A stretch of 64,000 nt of DNA from a virus, in the IMG/VR virus record IMGVR_UViG_3300025467_000009, positions 62,001-126,000 of that record. The stretch is one strand, 5' to 3'. This document shows positions 51,232 to 59,876 of this stretch, piece after piece (within the stretch, counting starts at the first letter, position 1; each line of letters starts with the position of its first letter). A model generated the notes under the pieces. It had not been told where the DNA came from, searched no databases, and was given only the letters and a program-made list of their open reading frames with translations. The translations under genes were made by a program, and so were the position numbers.

Positions 51232-51948
51232 ATGGGTGAAGAACTAGAACCTATCAAGAAAGATTATAGAGACCTTGATAGAATAACACCAGCAACTGAA
51301 GAATTGCTCAGTGAAAATATTGATGGTGAGATTTTTCTTTATAGAGCAATTCCCCAATGCAAAGTTTGTAGTAGTGGTGATGAGATTCGAAGGTATGTTG
51401 ATGACCTTCTACTGTACCCAAAAGGATATAAAGAAATCCTTAGAACTATTCAACCATTAGAAGAAAAACTAGGTGTTGAACCTGAAGATAGAATTTCATA
51501 CAGTAGTATCAGAACACACTACCGCAATCATCTACCACTTGATAAAAAGCAAGTTCGTGAAGTAATTGAACGTAAGGCCAATAAGAATAACACAAGTATC
51601 ATTGATGCAGACGGCACACTACTTACACCTGAAGCATTTTATGAAGTAATTGTTGCTAAGGGTTTTGAAGACATTGTAAGTGGTGCAGCAAGGCCTACAC
51701 TAAGTCAAACTTTCCAAGCAATGGGTATTCTTCAAAGAATGGAAGAGAAGGAAAAGCAAGGTTACAAACCTGAAGTCCTTGTTAACCAACTAAATATTAT
51801 TCTTCAAGCAATTAGAGATGTTCTGCCTGTAGAATGGCGTGAAAAGGTCTTCGATAAAATTCAACTTTATAGTGAAGAACAGCAAAAACTTCCAACTACA
51901 ATGGAACTTGCAGAAGCACAAGAATATATTGATGACGACTTAATGTAG
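51232..51948 (+). CDS. Hypothetical protein, possible small-terminase-type DNA-binding protein
   Basis: 238 residues. CKVCSSGDEIRRYVDDLLLYPKGYKEIL has a CXXC followed by helices, and ISYSSIRTHYRNHLP looks like a helix-turn-helix recognition segment. The C-terminal helices may oligomerise. The organisation recalls small terminase subunits, but the large terminase is 5 kb away, so this is tentative. Confidence 0.45.
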   Translation: MGEELEPIKKDYRDLDRITPATEELLSENIDGEIFLYRAIPQCKVCSSGDEIRRYVDDLLLYPKGYKEILRTIQPLEEKLGVEPEDRISYSSIRTHYRNHLPLDKKQVREVIERKANKNNTSIIDADGTLLTPEAFYEVIVAKGFEDIVSGAARPTLSQTFQAMGILQRMEEKEKQGYKPEVLVNQLNIILQAIRDVLPVEWREKVFDKIQLYSEEQQKLPTTMELAEAQEYIDDDLM

Positions 51949-51977
51949 TTGATTTTTTTCAACTCTTAATATATCAT
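51949..51977 (+). promoter_or_regulatory. Promoter TTGATT-17-TATCAT
   Basis: TTGATT (51949-51954) directly follows the TAG of the previous gene; 17 bp; TATCAT (51972-51977). Drives the DUF932-like gene. Confidence 0.6.
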
Positions 51978-52000
51978 TTAGTATCTAACTAAGGAGTAAG

Positions 52001-52984
52001 ATGTTAACAATTAAAGAACTAAAAGATTCTATTGACAAACTAACACCAAAATATGTTCCTGTAACAATCGGTGAATTTGAGTATGTGCCATCACTTGGTA
52101 ATGAACTTGATGGTGATGGACTTCTTCGTAAGTCAACCGGTGAACTTCTTGGTTTTGCAGATGATACTGCTTTTGGTAACTTTACAACATTTATTGGTGC
52201 ACCTGGTAAGTTCCTAATGAAGTTGCAACCAGAGATGCGTAAATCAGTTGTTGACTATATGATTCAAAAGAGTCACGAAGTTGAAGGAACTGTTACTCTT
52301 CAAGACAATCAATTGTTAAATGTCTTTAAGGCAGACCAACTGTTGCTACCACCAGACAAAGTCCTTACTACTGTTTCTTCATTGTTCCAAGATGATGATG
52401 TTGTTTCTCAATTGGATTTCAGAACAGGCCTTGTAATGAACATTCGTACAGGTCAAGTAGAAACTGCTGTTAAAGCAGGAGATATCACTCAAGGTGGTAT
52501 TCGTTTTGACACAACTCACGGAAAGAGTCCAGAAGTCAGTGCTTATATGGAGCGTCTAGTTTGCTCAAATGGAATGGTAGCAACCAGTGACCTAGATAAG
52601 ATTCCAGTTCGTGGATACACACTTGCAGAAGTTCTCAATAGTATGCAACATATTGCAGACCACTACTTGAACACCACAGTTCCACGTTTCTTGGAAAACT
52701 GGAAGAAGTTGACCAGTGTTCGTAGTTCTAACCCTGAGCAGTTGATTCACCGACTAGCCAAGGAAAATGACCTTTCACCTAAGATTGAGACTAGAATTAT
52801 TGAAGCAGCAGCTAGTCTAGATGATAGTAGTTACTATGACGTAATCAATCTAATCACCAGTTTTCAACATGCAGAAGGCGTTGATTCCAAGCAAATTAAC
52901 AAGTTGCAAACACTTGGTGGTAATGCAGTTCGTGATATGGGCGGTCACCGTTGTGTGAACTGCCAGCATAATCTAGACATTTAA
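52001..52984 (+). CDS. DUF932-like phage protein
   Basis: 327 residues after AAGGAGTAAG. YMERLVCSNGMVATSD is the typical V.CSNGM segment of the DUF932/phage-plasmid-like family, with a FRTGLVMNIRTGQVE region before it. It ends with HRCVNCQHNLDI, a CXXC tail. The family is common in large phages and plasmids; function unknown. Confidence 0.65.
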   Translation: MLTIKELKDSIDKLTPKYVPVTIGEFEYVPSLGNELDGDGLLRKSTGELLGFADDTAFGNFTTFIGAPGKFLMKLQPEMRKSVVDYMIQKSHEVEGTVTLQDNQLLNVFKADQLLLPPDKVLTTVSSLFQDDDVVSQLDFRTGLVMNIRTGQVETAVKAGDITQGGIRFDTTHGKSPEVSAYMERLVCSNGMVATSDLDKIPVRGYTLAEVLNSMQHIADHYLNTTVPRFLENWKKLTSVRSSNPEQLIHRLAKENDLSPKIETRIIEAAASLDDSSYYDVINLITSFQHAEGVDSKQINKLQTLGGNAVRDMGGHRCVNCQHNLDI

Positions 52985-53002
52985 GTTTGTCGGACAGGTT
53001 GC

Positions 53003-53026
53003 ACCTGGGTATGTGTATAAACTGCC
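53003..53026 (+). repeat. Conserved intergenic motif, copy 1
   Basis: Begins ACCTGGGTATGT and ends AAACTGCC. It shares about 22 of 24 positions with a - strand copy at 59877-59899. Both lie downstream of a gene and are GC-richer than the surroundings. No other function is visible in the 52985-53087 gap. Confidence 0.5.
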
Positions 53027-53087
53027 CCCTTCTAACATTGTAAAACCCCTTAGAATTTATTAAAGAAATGTACTACTAAGGGTAAAT

Positions 53088-53720
53088 ATGACCAAAACTT
53101 TCAACTCATCTGGTATAAAGATATCAAGCGAGAATATCCCTGACTTAAATAAGAGGTGTACTGGTGGTAACTGTAAAGTTTGTGACTACTTTGATAAAGA
53201 GTTAGACCGCAATCGGAACTTAAGAAACGATAAGTCTCGCCCAGGTGGTAAACCAATGACCCCAGGAGAACTTCAAGAAAGTACTGCTAATTCAAGTGCT
53301 TTATTAAAACTTTGGAATAATCATATTAGGTGGGATGAGCCTTGCACTGGTGAGGGTTGTAATACTTGTAAATATATTTCAAAAGAAAATAAAAAAGTAC
53401 CAGAGTCTGCTAAACACCAGAACTCTAGAGAACCAAAGATTAGTTTCTTTCCTATGAACTTCGGTGTCCCTAGGATTGTTCCAGATGAGTCACACCCAAC
53501 AGGAATTATTGGTGAAGATCCTCACTCTCACTATACTGAAACTACTTCTTTTGTAACTGATAACCCCCTTCACTCTTGTGAACGTTGTATGCCAACATGC
53601 AGACGTTGTGGAACAAGAGACACAGCAGCAAGAATTAAAGATGGTGAACACATTCCTGAATATCAATCAGAGTGCAGAAGAAGAGAACGTGGTTTAGGCT
53701 CTATACCACTTTATAACTAA
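53088..53720 (+). CDS. Cys-rich protein with CTGxxCxxC motifs
   Basis: 210 residues. Two copies of a CTGxxCxxC motif (RCTGGNCKVCDYF near 22, PCTGEGCNTCKYI near 85) and a C-terminal CERCMPTCRRCG cluster imply several zinc or Fe-S sites. The same motif occurs in the 56038 gene. Position upstream of the terminase suggests a packaging- or virion-linked role. Confidence 0.6.
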   Translation: MTKTFNSSGIKISSENIPDLNKRCTGGNCKVCDYFDKELDRNRNLRNDKSRPGGKPMTPGELQESTANSSALLKLWNNHIRWDEPCTGEGCNTCKYISKENKKVPESAKHQNSREPKISFFPMNFGVPRIVPDESHPTGIIGEDPHSHYTETTSFVTDNPLHSCERCMPTCRRCGTRDTAARIKDGEHIPEYQSECRRRERGLGSIPLYN

Positions 53721-53728
53721 GTATAAAA

Positions 53729-53902
53729 ATGAATTGGAATACTCGTTACTCTAGTGATAAACCTTGGGATGAAAAAGATCCAGACGGTGGTAAGCACCAC
53801 AAACTAAGTCCAGAACAAAAAGCAAAGGCAAAAGCTCGTGCAAAGGCGCACGGTCGTCCATATCCAAATTGGATTGATAATGCTTGGGCCTCTAAACACT
53901 AA
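53729..53902 (+). CDS. Small basic protein, 57 aa
   Basis: MNWNTRYSSDKPWDEKDPDG, then a Lys/Ala helix (AKAKARAKAHGRPYPNWID). This KARAKA..GRPYPNW type ending is familiar from actinophage proteins encoded beside head genes. Function unknown. Confidence 0.6.
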   Translation: MNWNTRYSSDKPWDEKDPDGGKHHKLSPEQKAKAKARAKAHGRPYPNWIDNAWASKH

Positions 53903-53911
53903 GGATAACTA

Positions 53912-54778
53912 ATGTCATTCAATGAAAGATTCGCTAAAGAAGAAAAGAAGACATTCACACCACCAGAAGGTGTACAATCTGCTGCTCGTAAAGCATTAAA
54001 GTGGATTGAAGAAGGTCACGCAGGTAGTGGGTTCACTGGTGTTGGTCGTGGACGTGCTCACCAACTTGCTAATGGTGAAGCAGTTAGTTTATCAACTATC
54101 AAGCGTATGCACTCATTCTTCTCACGTCACCGTGTAGATAAGCAAGGCAAAGACTGGAATAAGCCAAGTCCAGGTAAAGTTGCATGGTACGCATGGGGTG
54201 GAGATGCTGGTGCATCATGGGCAAAGAGTATTGCAGAAAAGCATGACGGTAAGAAAAAAGAAGCAGGAATTGCAGAACACCTTCAGTTCCTTCCAGAGAT
54301 TGCTAAAGGTGTAGGTCACGTTATTCAAAATACTTTTATGGAGCCTGAAAATGCTGTTAAAAGTGTAGGCCATTTTGTTAATGAACTTGCTACAGGTCAA
54401 GGTGCTACTCCTACTCCTAAGGATAACTACTATGGAACTTCTCCTTTTCACTTGACAAAAACAGAAGAAGGTGCCCCAGGCGCAGCCTATTTGATTAATA
54501 AGGGTATGGATGCAGTTAAAGGTTTAATGCCTAAGGGTAGAAATTCTTCTACATTTAGTTATAATTCAAAGAATGCTGGCTTTCAAGATGAAAAAAATAA
54601 ATTTACATATTATGAAAAGCCTGAAGCATTTTCAACCTACTCAGGTCCATCTTTGAATCAATGTGGTAGATGTGGTATTGACATAAATAGAGGTAGTAAA
54701 CTATTTACAAATAGGAATTTTGGTAGAATCTGTCCTGATTGTAGAGATGTTTTAACAGCAAAACCTGAAGAAGAATAA
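53912..54778 (+). CDS. Conserved phage protein (WYAWGGDAG domain) with C-terminal zinc ribbon
   Basis: 288 residues. Residues 15-115 (PPEGVQSAARKALKWIEEGHAG, STIKRMHSFFSRHR, PGKVAWYAWGGDAGASWAKSI) form a compact domain often found in phage head-region or portal-linked proteins. The C-terminus has CGRCGIDINRGSKLF...RICPDCRD, a four-Cys zinc ribbon. Probably part of the head/packaging set. Confidence 0.6.
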   Translation: MSFNERFAKEEKKTFTPPEGVQSAARKALKWIEEGHAGSGFTGVGRGRAHQLANGEAVSLSTIKRMHSFFSRHRVDKQGKDWNKPSPGKVAWYAWGGDAGASWAKSIAEKHDGKKKEAGIAEHLQFLPEIAKGVGHVIQNTFMEPENAVKSVGHFVNELATGQGATPTPKDNYYGTSPFHLTKTEEGAPGAAYLINKGMDAVKGLMPKGRNSSTFSYNSKNAGFQDEKNKFTYYEKPEAFSTYSGPSLNQCGRCGIDINRGSKLFTNRNFGRICPDCRDVLTAKPEEE

Positions 54779-54816
54779 ACTATAATATATAGTTATATCT
54801 CTAAGAAAGGTTACTA

Positions 54817-55296
54817 ATGGCTTTTGATAAATTAAATATCCCAAAAGAAGGAATTGCACCTGAGGATGTTCCAAAGCTAACTGCACTTCAAGAAGCACAA
54901 ATGGCTGCTTTCCAGGCAGAACAGAAGGCAGAACGTGAAGCAGACAAAGAAGTCCTTGAACTTCAAGAAGGTGAAATTGCTGCTGCTACTAAGATTATGC
55001 AGGAACTTTACCAAAAGTATTACTACCGTAAGGCAAGTTTCGATAATCTACTTTCATTAAAAGGTGAGGCAGAAGAAAAGTTTGCTGCTATTAATCTTCA
55101 AGTTGTTGTTGACTGGGTCATGCCAAGTATCAGTGTAAAACCAACACCGCCACAGATTACTATTGTTAATAGACTTAAGCAATTCGACCCAGAACAAAAC
55201 CGTTATGAAGTCGGTAAGGGACTCGCTGATGATTACTACGATGCAAAGCGTGCCCAAATGAAAAAGAAGAATAAATTAATTATCCCAGGACAGTAA
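54817..55296 (+). CDS. Hypothetical protein, 159 aa, helical
   Basis: The N-terminal half is a Glu/Ala/Gln-rich probable coiled coil (QEAQMAAFQAEQKAERE). The middle is VDWVMPSISVKPTPPQITIVNRL, then a basic end. The TATAAT at 54781 has no matching -35. Lies in the head/packaging block; function unknown. Confidence 0.55.
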   Translation: MAFDKLNIPKEGIAPEDVPKLTALQEAQMAAFQAEQKAEREADKEVLELQEGEIAAATKIMQELYQKYYYRKASFDNLLSLKGEAEEKFAAINLQVVVDWVMPSISVKPTPPQITIVNRLKQFDPEQNRYEVGKGLADDYYDAKRAQMKKKNKLIIPGQ

Positions 55297-55305
55297 AGGA
55301 ACATC

Positions 55306-56034
55306 ATGAGAAAAGTATCTCGTTCAGAAGACAGTATTAATAACAACATTAAAGAAGTAATGGCAAAAGAAGCTGGAATTGCAGACATTCCACACAATAT
55401 TGTAACCCACCTTCCCACACTAATTCCTACTGTTGCTGCTGAAGCAGGACTTTTAACCGGTCTGGTAAAAAATATTAAAAATAGAAATAAGACTGCCCCT
55501 AACCCTACCCCTGGAACTGATGAAGCATACAATGCTACTGGATTTATGTCACCTAGTCAAATACAAAACTACAAAAACAAAGATGCTGTTGAAAAAGATT
55601 CTTCTTTTGAAGAGCGTTATGCAACTGATGACCCACTAGCTTTTGCTCACAGTCTTCAGACGGCACCAAAACAGAAGGACCAAAATCAACCTATACTTGA
55701 GCCAAGTGAGGCTGTTGAAGGTGAAGGTATTGGTGCATTGGGAGAATTGGCAGCACTTTCTTCCAAAACTGCAGGTGCATGGCCTAGTGAAACTGACTGG
55801 GATGGTCACCTACACAACTTAGAAGAACTTCTTGCTGAAACTCAAAAGGGTGTAGGCTGGCACGCTGCTAAAGATGAAAAGAAGGAAATGAAGGCCCACG
55901 ACAAGTTGGCAAAAGACCTTCAAAAAGTAATCGATGACATTAAAAAGGTCATGAAGTTCCCACCAGCAAAGACAGCAAGTGTAGAGTCAGATGACTGGCG
56001 TGATGACCACTCCAACCTAGATTCAGACTGGTAA
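55306..56034 (+). CDS. Hypothetical protein, 242 aa
   Basis: The N-terminus resembles the neighbouring genes in containing AKEAGIADIPHNIV (compare KKKEAGIAEHLQFLPEIA in the 53912 gene), then a hydrophobic segment around 40-60. Later HLHNLEELLAETQKGVGWH and a Lys-rich helix. Possibly a duplicated or related virion protein; no family known. Confidence 0.5.
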   Translation: MRKVSRSEDSINNNIKEVMAKEAGIADIPHNIVTHLPTLIPTVAAEAGLLTGLVKNIKNRNKTAPNPTPGTDEAYNATGFMSPSQIQNYKNKDAVEKDSSFEERYATDDPLAFAHSLQTAPKQKDQNQPILEPSEAVEGEGIGALGELAALSSKTAGAWPSETDWDGHLHNLEELLAETQKGVGWHAAKDEKKEMKAHDKLAKDLQKVIDDIKKVMKFPPAKTASVESDDWRDDHSNLDSDW

Positions 56035-56037
56035 GTC

Positions 56038-56739
56038 ATGAACTTCGCAGAACGTTTTATCTATGACCACTTAAATGTTCGTCAAGCAGGTGTACTTGAA
56101 TTTGCAGGACCATGCACTGGTAAAGGGTGCGATACCTGTATGCACTTCAATGAAAAGATTTCTGAATTAACTCAATCAAGTGAAACTAAAAAACCAAAGC
56201 CAAGTCAACTTGCAAAAGCAAAGCAACTAAGAAGTTTAAAAAAGAAACACAGAAGTGCTAGGACTGCTAGTAATTTAAGAAACTGCCCTTTTTGTGAAGG
56301 TTTTCATCCTATAACTGCTGCAGAATATTCTCTTGGAGATGAATCTAGGAGAGGGCTTCCAAGACCTACTATGAAGGTTGAAGATGGTGTTTCTAAAAGA
56401 GTAATAGATGAAAATTGGCCTGCTAAAGGAATGACGCATAAAAGAGTACCAATTCCTTTTGGGGATGTTCCAGGTGAGGATGGTCCCGAAACTGCCCGGA
56501 GTGGACCAAATGATAATCCAGAAGGAAAAGATGAATGTAGATGGTGCGGTGGGTTTATTACAGATCCTGGAGAGGCTGTAACTAAATGGAAAGAGACCAA
56601 TGAATTATTTCATCCAGGGTGCCTTCGTTCATTAAGGACTTTCTGTAGTGGTGCTAGAAGAGCACCTGAAGATACATTTGAATCTGGTCCTTATAGTGAA
56701 CTAAGAAAAAATGCAGAAGAAGAAACTGGTCTTTCATAA
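56038..56739 (+). CDS. Cys-rich protein with CTGxxCxxC motif
   Basis: 233 residues. PCTGKGCDTCMHFNEKI near 25 repeats the motif of the 53088 gene. Further Cys pairs (CPFCEGFHP, CRWCGGFI, HPGC) suggest additional zinc ribbons. Overlaps the terminase ATG by 1 bp. Likely functions with the packaging proteins. Confidence 0.55.
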   Translation: MNFAERFIYDHLNVRQAGVLEFAGPCTGKGCDTCMHFNEKISELTQSSETKKPKPSQLAKAKQLRSLKKKHRSARTASNLRNCPFCEGFHPITAAEYSLGDESRRGLPRPTMKVEDGVSKRVIDENWPAKGMTHKRVPIPFGDVPGEDGPETARSGPNDNPEGKDECRWCGGFITDPGEAVTKWKETNELFHPGCLRSLRTFCSGARRAPEDTFESGPYSELRKNAEEETGLS

Positions 56740-58742
56740 TGGCAACAGGCGGAACTAGTAGGGTATCTAAAAAGGGTAATGACAATATCCTTAAGACCCA
56801 AAGTGACTTCTTTGAAATTGCTAAACAAGCACTTCAAACTACACCAGAGATTCCAGACATTGTTACTTTTGCTGAACACCCAAACTTTCTAGGTCGCAAA
56901 CTTTATCCAAGACAACAAACTCTTTTAAGATTGATTAATCTTGAAACAGAACACATGACTGACTATGACCGTGAAGTCATTGATGAATGGTCTAAAAACT
57001 TTGATAAAAGTGGTGTTTCAATTGGTGTTTGCCCAGACATTTGGGATAGGGTAGAGTATCTAAAAGCAAACGGGTACAGTCACTTTCGTGAAGTAGTAAA
57101 CATCACTGGTCGCCGTGGTGGTAAAGGTCACATCGGTGGAATCCAAGGTGCATATCTTAACTGGAAACTTTTGATGCTTGATGACCCACAGTGGTATTAT
57201 GGTATTGATAAGTCAAAAGATATTTATCTTTTTACTGTTGCAACCAATATTGAACAGGCAAAGAAATATCAGTTTGCAGACCTTGCTAACACTATCCTTG
57301 ATGCTCCATGCTTTCAACCATATGTTGCAACTGCTAATGAATACTTTGTTGCATTAAGAACTGCTAGTGATATTAGAAGAATTGCTGCTTTTGAAGCAAG
57401 AGGCATTCGACCAAACCGTTTGATTGCATCTGTTCGTAATATGGCAGTAACTTCCAACAGTAAATCAAGTCGTGGTGCTGCTGCTTTCTGTGTAATGTTT
57501 GACGAGTTTGCCCACATGCTTGTAGGAACTTCAGGACCAAGAACATCTGATGAAGTTTACAATGCTATCACACCTGCACTTGACCAGTTCCAAAAAGACG
57601 GTTTTATTTATATCCCAACATCTCCTTTTACAAAAGTTGGAAAGTGTTTTGAACTCTATCAAAATGCACTCCAATCTAATGAAGATGGAACACCTGCATT
57701 TCCTGACATGATGATGTGTCAGTTGCCTTCATGGGGTCCATATGAAGATTGGGATGACCCAAGTGCCACCGGTGGATTCCAATTTAGAAGTGCTCCTCAG
57801 ACATATGATGAGGGTATGAAGCGTTTGGAAAAGCGTGAACCTGATTCCTTTAAGGTTGAGCGTCTTTCCCAATGGGCAGAAGTTACTGACGCATATCTTA
57901 ATCCAAAAACTGTTGAAAGAATGTTTGAGCCTTTCATTGATGCAACTGGTGAACTTCGTGAACTTTACCAGATTAATCAAGGTACAATGGGATTCATTTA
58001 CCGTGGTCACTGTGACCCTTCAAAATCTAATGCCAATACAGCCGCTATGATTTGCCACGTTGAACCAATTCCAGATCCAGAAGATGGAGAAATTTGGTTC
58101 CATGTTATTGTTGACTGGATTAAAGTTTGGGACCCACAAAACTATGATGAACACCAAATTGACTATGAAGAGATTGAAGAAGAACTTGTAGAAACAATTT
58201 CTAGATTCAATACACTAAAAGTATTCTCATTTGACCAATACGGTGCTTTTGTTACACTTCCACGTTTGAAGAAGCGCCTAAAGCAAATTGGTCACAAAGC
58301 ACAAGTTCGTGAAGAACAGTTCCAAGACAGAAGTAATGACAAAAGAGCAGAACGCTTTAAGTCAGCACTTGGACAGAATTGGGTCCACAGTTTCAAAGAT
58401 ATCTATGGTCCTGATGGAACATGTCTACTTGAACAGGAATTGAAGTTCCTTCAAGAAATAAATGGACGTGTAAAGAAGCAAGATTTTGGTCCTATTCAAA
58501 CAAAAGACCTTGCAGACTGTTTGATGGTTTGTGTTGACCAACTATTGGAAGATAACTTCATTAAGTTGGAGATGAGAGATAAACTTTCTGGAACAGATCT
58601 TGGTATTGGTGCACAAGGTGGATACCACACAGGAAGAGCACCTTCCTTTTCTCAATTGTCTGCAAGAGAAAAACTTTCTCGTTTTTCAGGTTCTAGAAAT
58701 TCAAATCCATATAATGGTATGAGTCACAGGAGAGGTCGTTAA
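56739..58742 (+). CDS. Terminase large subunit
   Basis: 667 residues. The ATPase domain has NITGRRGGKGHIGG (Walker A, 124-130) and AAFCVMFDEFAHML (Walker B plus catalytic Glu). The C-terminal nuclease part includes LKVFSFDQYGAF and KDLADCLMVCVDQLL with RNase H-like acidic residues. It packages DNA into the capsid. Larger than many terminases. Confidence 0.85.
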   Translation: MATGGTSRVSKKGNDNILKTQSDFFEIAKQALQTTPEIPDIVTFAEHPNFLGRKLYPRQQTLLRLINLETEHMTDYDREVIDEWSKNFDKSGVSIGVCPDIWDRVEYLKANGYSHFREVVNITGRRGGKGHIGGIQGAYLNWKLLMLDDPQWYYGIDKSKDIYLFTVATNIEQAKKYQFADLANTILDAPCFQPYVATANEYFVALRTASDIRRIAAFEARGIRPNRLIASVRNMAVTSNSKSSRGAAAFCVMFDEFAHMLVGTSGPRTSDEVYNAITPALDQFQKDGFIYIPTSPFTKVGKCFELYQNALQSNEDGTPAFPDMMMCQLPSWGPYEDWDDPSATGGFQFRSAPQTYDEGMKRLEKREPDSFKVERLSQWAEVTDAYLNPKTVERMFEPFIDATGELRELYQINQGTMGFIYRGHCDPSKSNANTAAMICHVEPIPDPEDGEIWFHVIVDWIKVWDPQNYDEHQIDYEEIEEELVETISRFNTLKVFSFDQYGAFVTLPRLKKRLKQIGHKAQVREEQFQDRSNDKRAERFKSALGQNWVHSFKDIYGPDGTCLLEQELKFLQEINGRVKKQDFGPIQTKDLADCLMVCVDQLLEDNFIKLEMRDKLSGTDLGIGAQGGYHTGRAPSFSQLSAREKLSRFSGSRNSNPYNGMSHRRGR

Positions 58743-59251
58743 TGGATAAGAAACAAGTTGGTATTGGCATCGGACCAAAAATTAAACCATCTGAACAAAA
58801 AAGAACTCCTGAAGAAGAGCATGACCTTCTTTACTCACGTTACATGGGCCTTAATGCTTTTAGAAACATGAAAAGAAGAACACCAAGCACGCCTGAACTT
58901 GAATCTGCTATGAAAGAAAAAGGTGTAGGCGGACTGGGTAAAGTTCAAACTAGATCTGAAGATGCAATGTTTCTTCAAGGAAATTGTTATGGTGATGAAA
59001 AAGCCAGAGAACAAGCATTTAGTCCTGACAAAGATGAACGTCAAGAGTTTATTAACAACAAATGTTCTACTTGCCCTATAAAGGGTGGATGTTTGAATTA
59101 TGCACTAGAACACCCAAATGAGTCATTGGGAAGTCAAGGTGTATGGGGTGGTACACATCCAGAAGAACGTGCAGGTTACAGAAGGTCCTTACAAGAGGGG
59201 GATATAAATCCCTTAGATTCCCATTGGTTCCCCAAGTATCAGGAACCTTAG
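58742..59251 (+). CDS. WhiB-like protein
   Basis: 169 residues. Cys82, Cys108, Cys111 and Cys117 (NNKCSTCPIKGGCLNYA) plus GVWGGTHPEERAGYR give the WhiB signature. The long N-terminal extension (about 70 residues) is unusual. Last + strand gene; it ends 13 bp before the convergent - strand gene. Confidence 0.8.
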   Translation: MDKKQVGIGIGPKIKPSEQKRTPEEEHDLLYSRYMGLNAFRNMKRRTPSTPELESAMKEKGVGGLGKVQTRSEDAMFLQGNCYGDEKAREQAFSPDKDERQEFINNKCSTCPIKGGCLNYALEHPNESLGSQGVWGGTHPEERAGYRRSLQEGDINPLDSHWFPKYQEP

Positions 59252-59264
59252 TCAAACCTTACTT

Positions 59265-59543
59265 TTATTCCTCAACCATTTTGTCTAGGAAAGAACCTAA
59301 TACTTCTTTACTTGCGGTTAGTTGGTTGTTACTAGATTCAAGAACACCGACAAGGCCTTGTTCTTCTTCTAACTGAGCAAGGACTTCGTAAACGGGTCGG
59401 TTTAACAATTCGGATAGTTTTCGTAGTGCTGAACCTAGTACTAATGGATAATACCCTAGCATTTGTTCTAGTGAGTCTAAGATACTTTCACTAGAAATGA
59501 TTGCACTCTCGTTAAGCATGTCATCTTCAAACTCAATACTCAC
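59265..59543 (-). CDS. Hypothetical protein, 92 aa
   Basis: GTG start at 59543 overlaps the stop of the tiny upstream ORF. An acidic helical protein (MSIEFEDDMLNESAIISSES, LRKLSELLNRPVYEVLAQLEEE). It faces the end of the + strand genes. Transcribed from the promoter at 59636-59664. Confidence 0.65.
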   Translation of the reverse strand: MSIEFEDDMLNESAIISSESILDSLEQMLGYYPLVLGSALRKLSELLNRPVYEVLAQLEEEQGLVGVLESSNNQLTASKEVLGSFLDKMVEE

Positions 59544-59608
59544 TTTGAAAGCCCCTTAAGTTCCTTGCCTACAAAATAAACAACGGCACAGATGAATAGA
59601 AACTGCAT
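59540..59608 (-). CDS. Tiny membrane protein, 22 aa
   Basis: MQFLFICAVVYFVG then KELKGLSK. Preceded by AAGGAGTTGTT and the good - strand promoter. Stop overlaps the next GTG. Single membrane segment. Confidence 0.45.
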   Translation of the reverse strand: MQFLFICAVVYFVGKELKGLSK

Positions 59609-59635
59609 AACAACTCCTTACTTGATTTATCAAGT

Positions 59636-59664
59636 ATTATAATTACTTATGCAACAGAAATCAA
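59636..59664 (-). promoter_or_regulatory. Promoter TTGATT-17-TATAAT (- strand)
   Basis: On the - strand TTGATT occupies 59664-59659 and TATAAT 59641-59636, with 17 bp between. Identical in form to the + strand set, showing one sigma specificity serves both directions. Confidence 0.75.
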
Positions 59665-59692
59665 CCAGTACTAATAAAATAACTTGTATAAT

Positions 59693-59758
59693 GGCCAGTA
59701 ATTTTTAGAACCTAAAAAAGGGTCTGGGGCCAGTAATTTTTTGAACCCCAAAAAAAGG
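59693..59758. repeat. Two direct repeats, each able to fold as a hairpin
   Basis: GGCCAGTAATTTTT begins copy 1 (59693-59721) and copy 2 (59728-59758), each followed by GAACC and an A-run. In copy 1 TTTTTAG pairs with CTAAAAA; in copy 2 TTTTTT pairs with AAAAAA. Could terminate transcription or be a duplicated operator between promoter and terminator. Confidence 0.55.
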
Positions 59759-59779
59759 CCCTCCCCGAAGGGAGAGCCC
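59750..59779 (-). terminator. Intrinsic terminator with TTCG loop
   Basis: On the - strand a 9-bp GC-rich stem (one G-U) encloses TTCG and is followed by seven Ts (59756-59750). It ends the - strand block that carries the unusual tRNA gene. Confidence 0.85.
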
Positions 59780-59781
59780 AA

Positions 59782-59871
59782 TGGTGGATACGAGAGGGTT
59801 CGAACCTCTATACAATGTTAGTGGAGTCCTGTGTAAGGGAATTGTGTTTTTCCAACTTAAACTACGTATCC
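59782..59871 (-). tRNA. Unusual tRNA gene with enlarged anticodon region
   Basis: Acceptor GGATACG/CGTATCC, TA at 8-9, D arm GTTT-AAGTTGGAA-AAAC, T arm AGAGG-TTCGAAC-CCTCT and an encoded ACCA end are all present. Between D and T arms a 5-bp ACAAT/ATTGT stem encloses 24 bases instead of 7. An inner TCC/GGA pairing exposes CTTACAC; an anticodon TAC (Val) is possible but not certain. It may contain an insertion, or be a tRNA-like RNA. Confidence 0.65.
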
Positions 59872-59876
59872 TAGCA

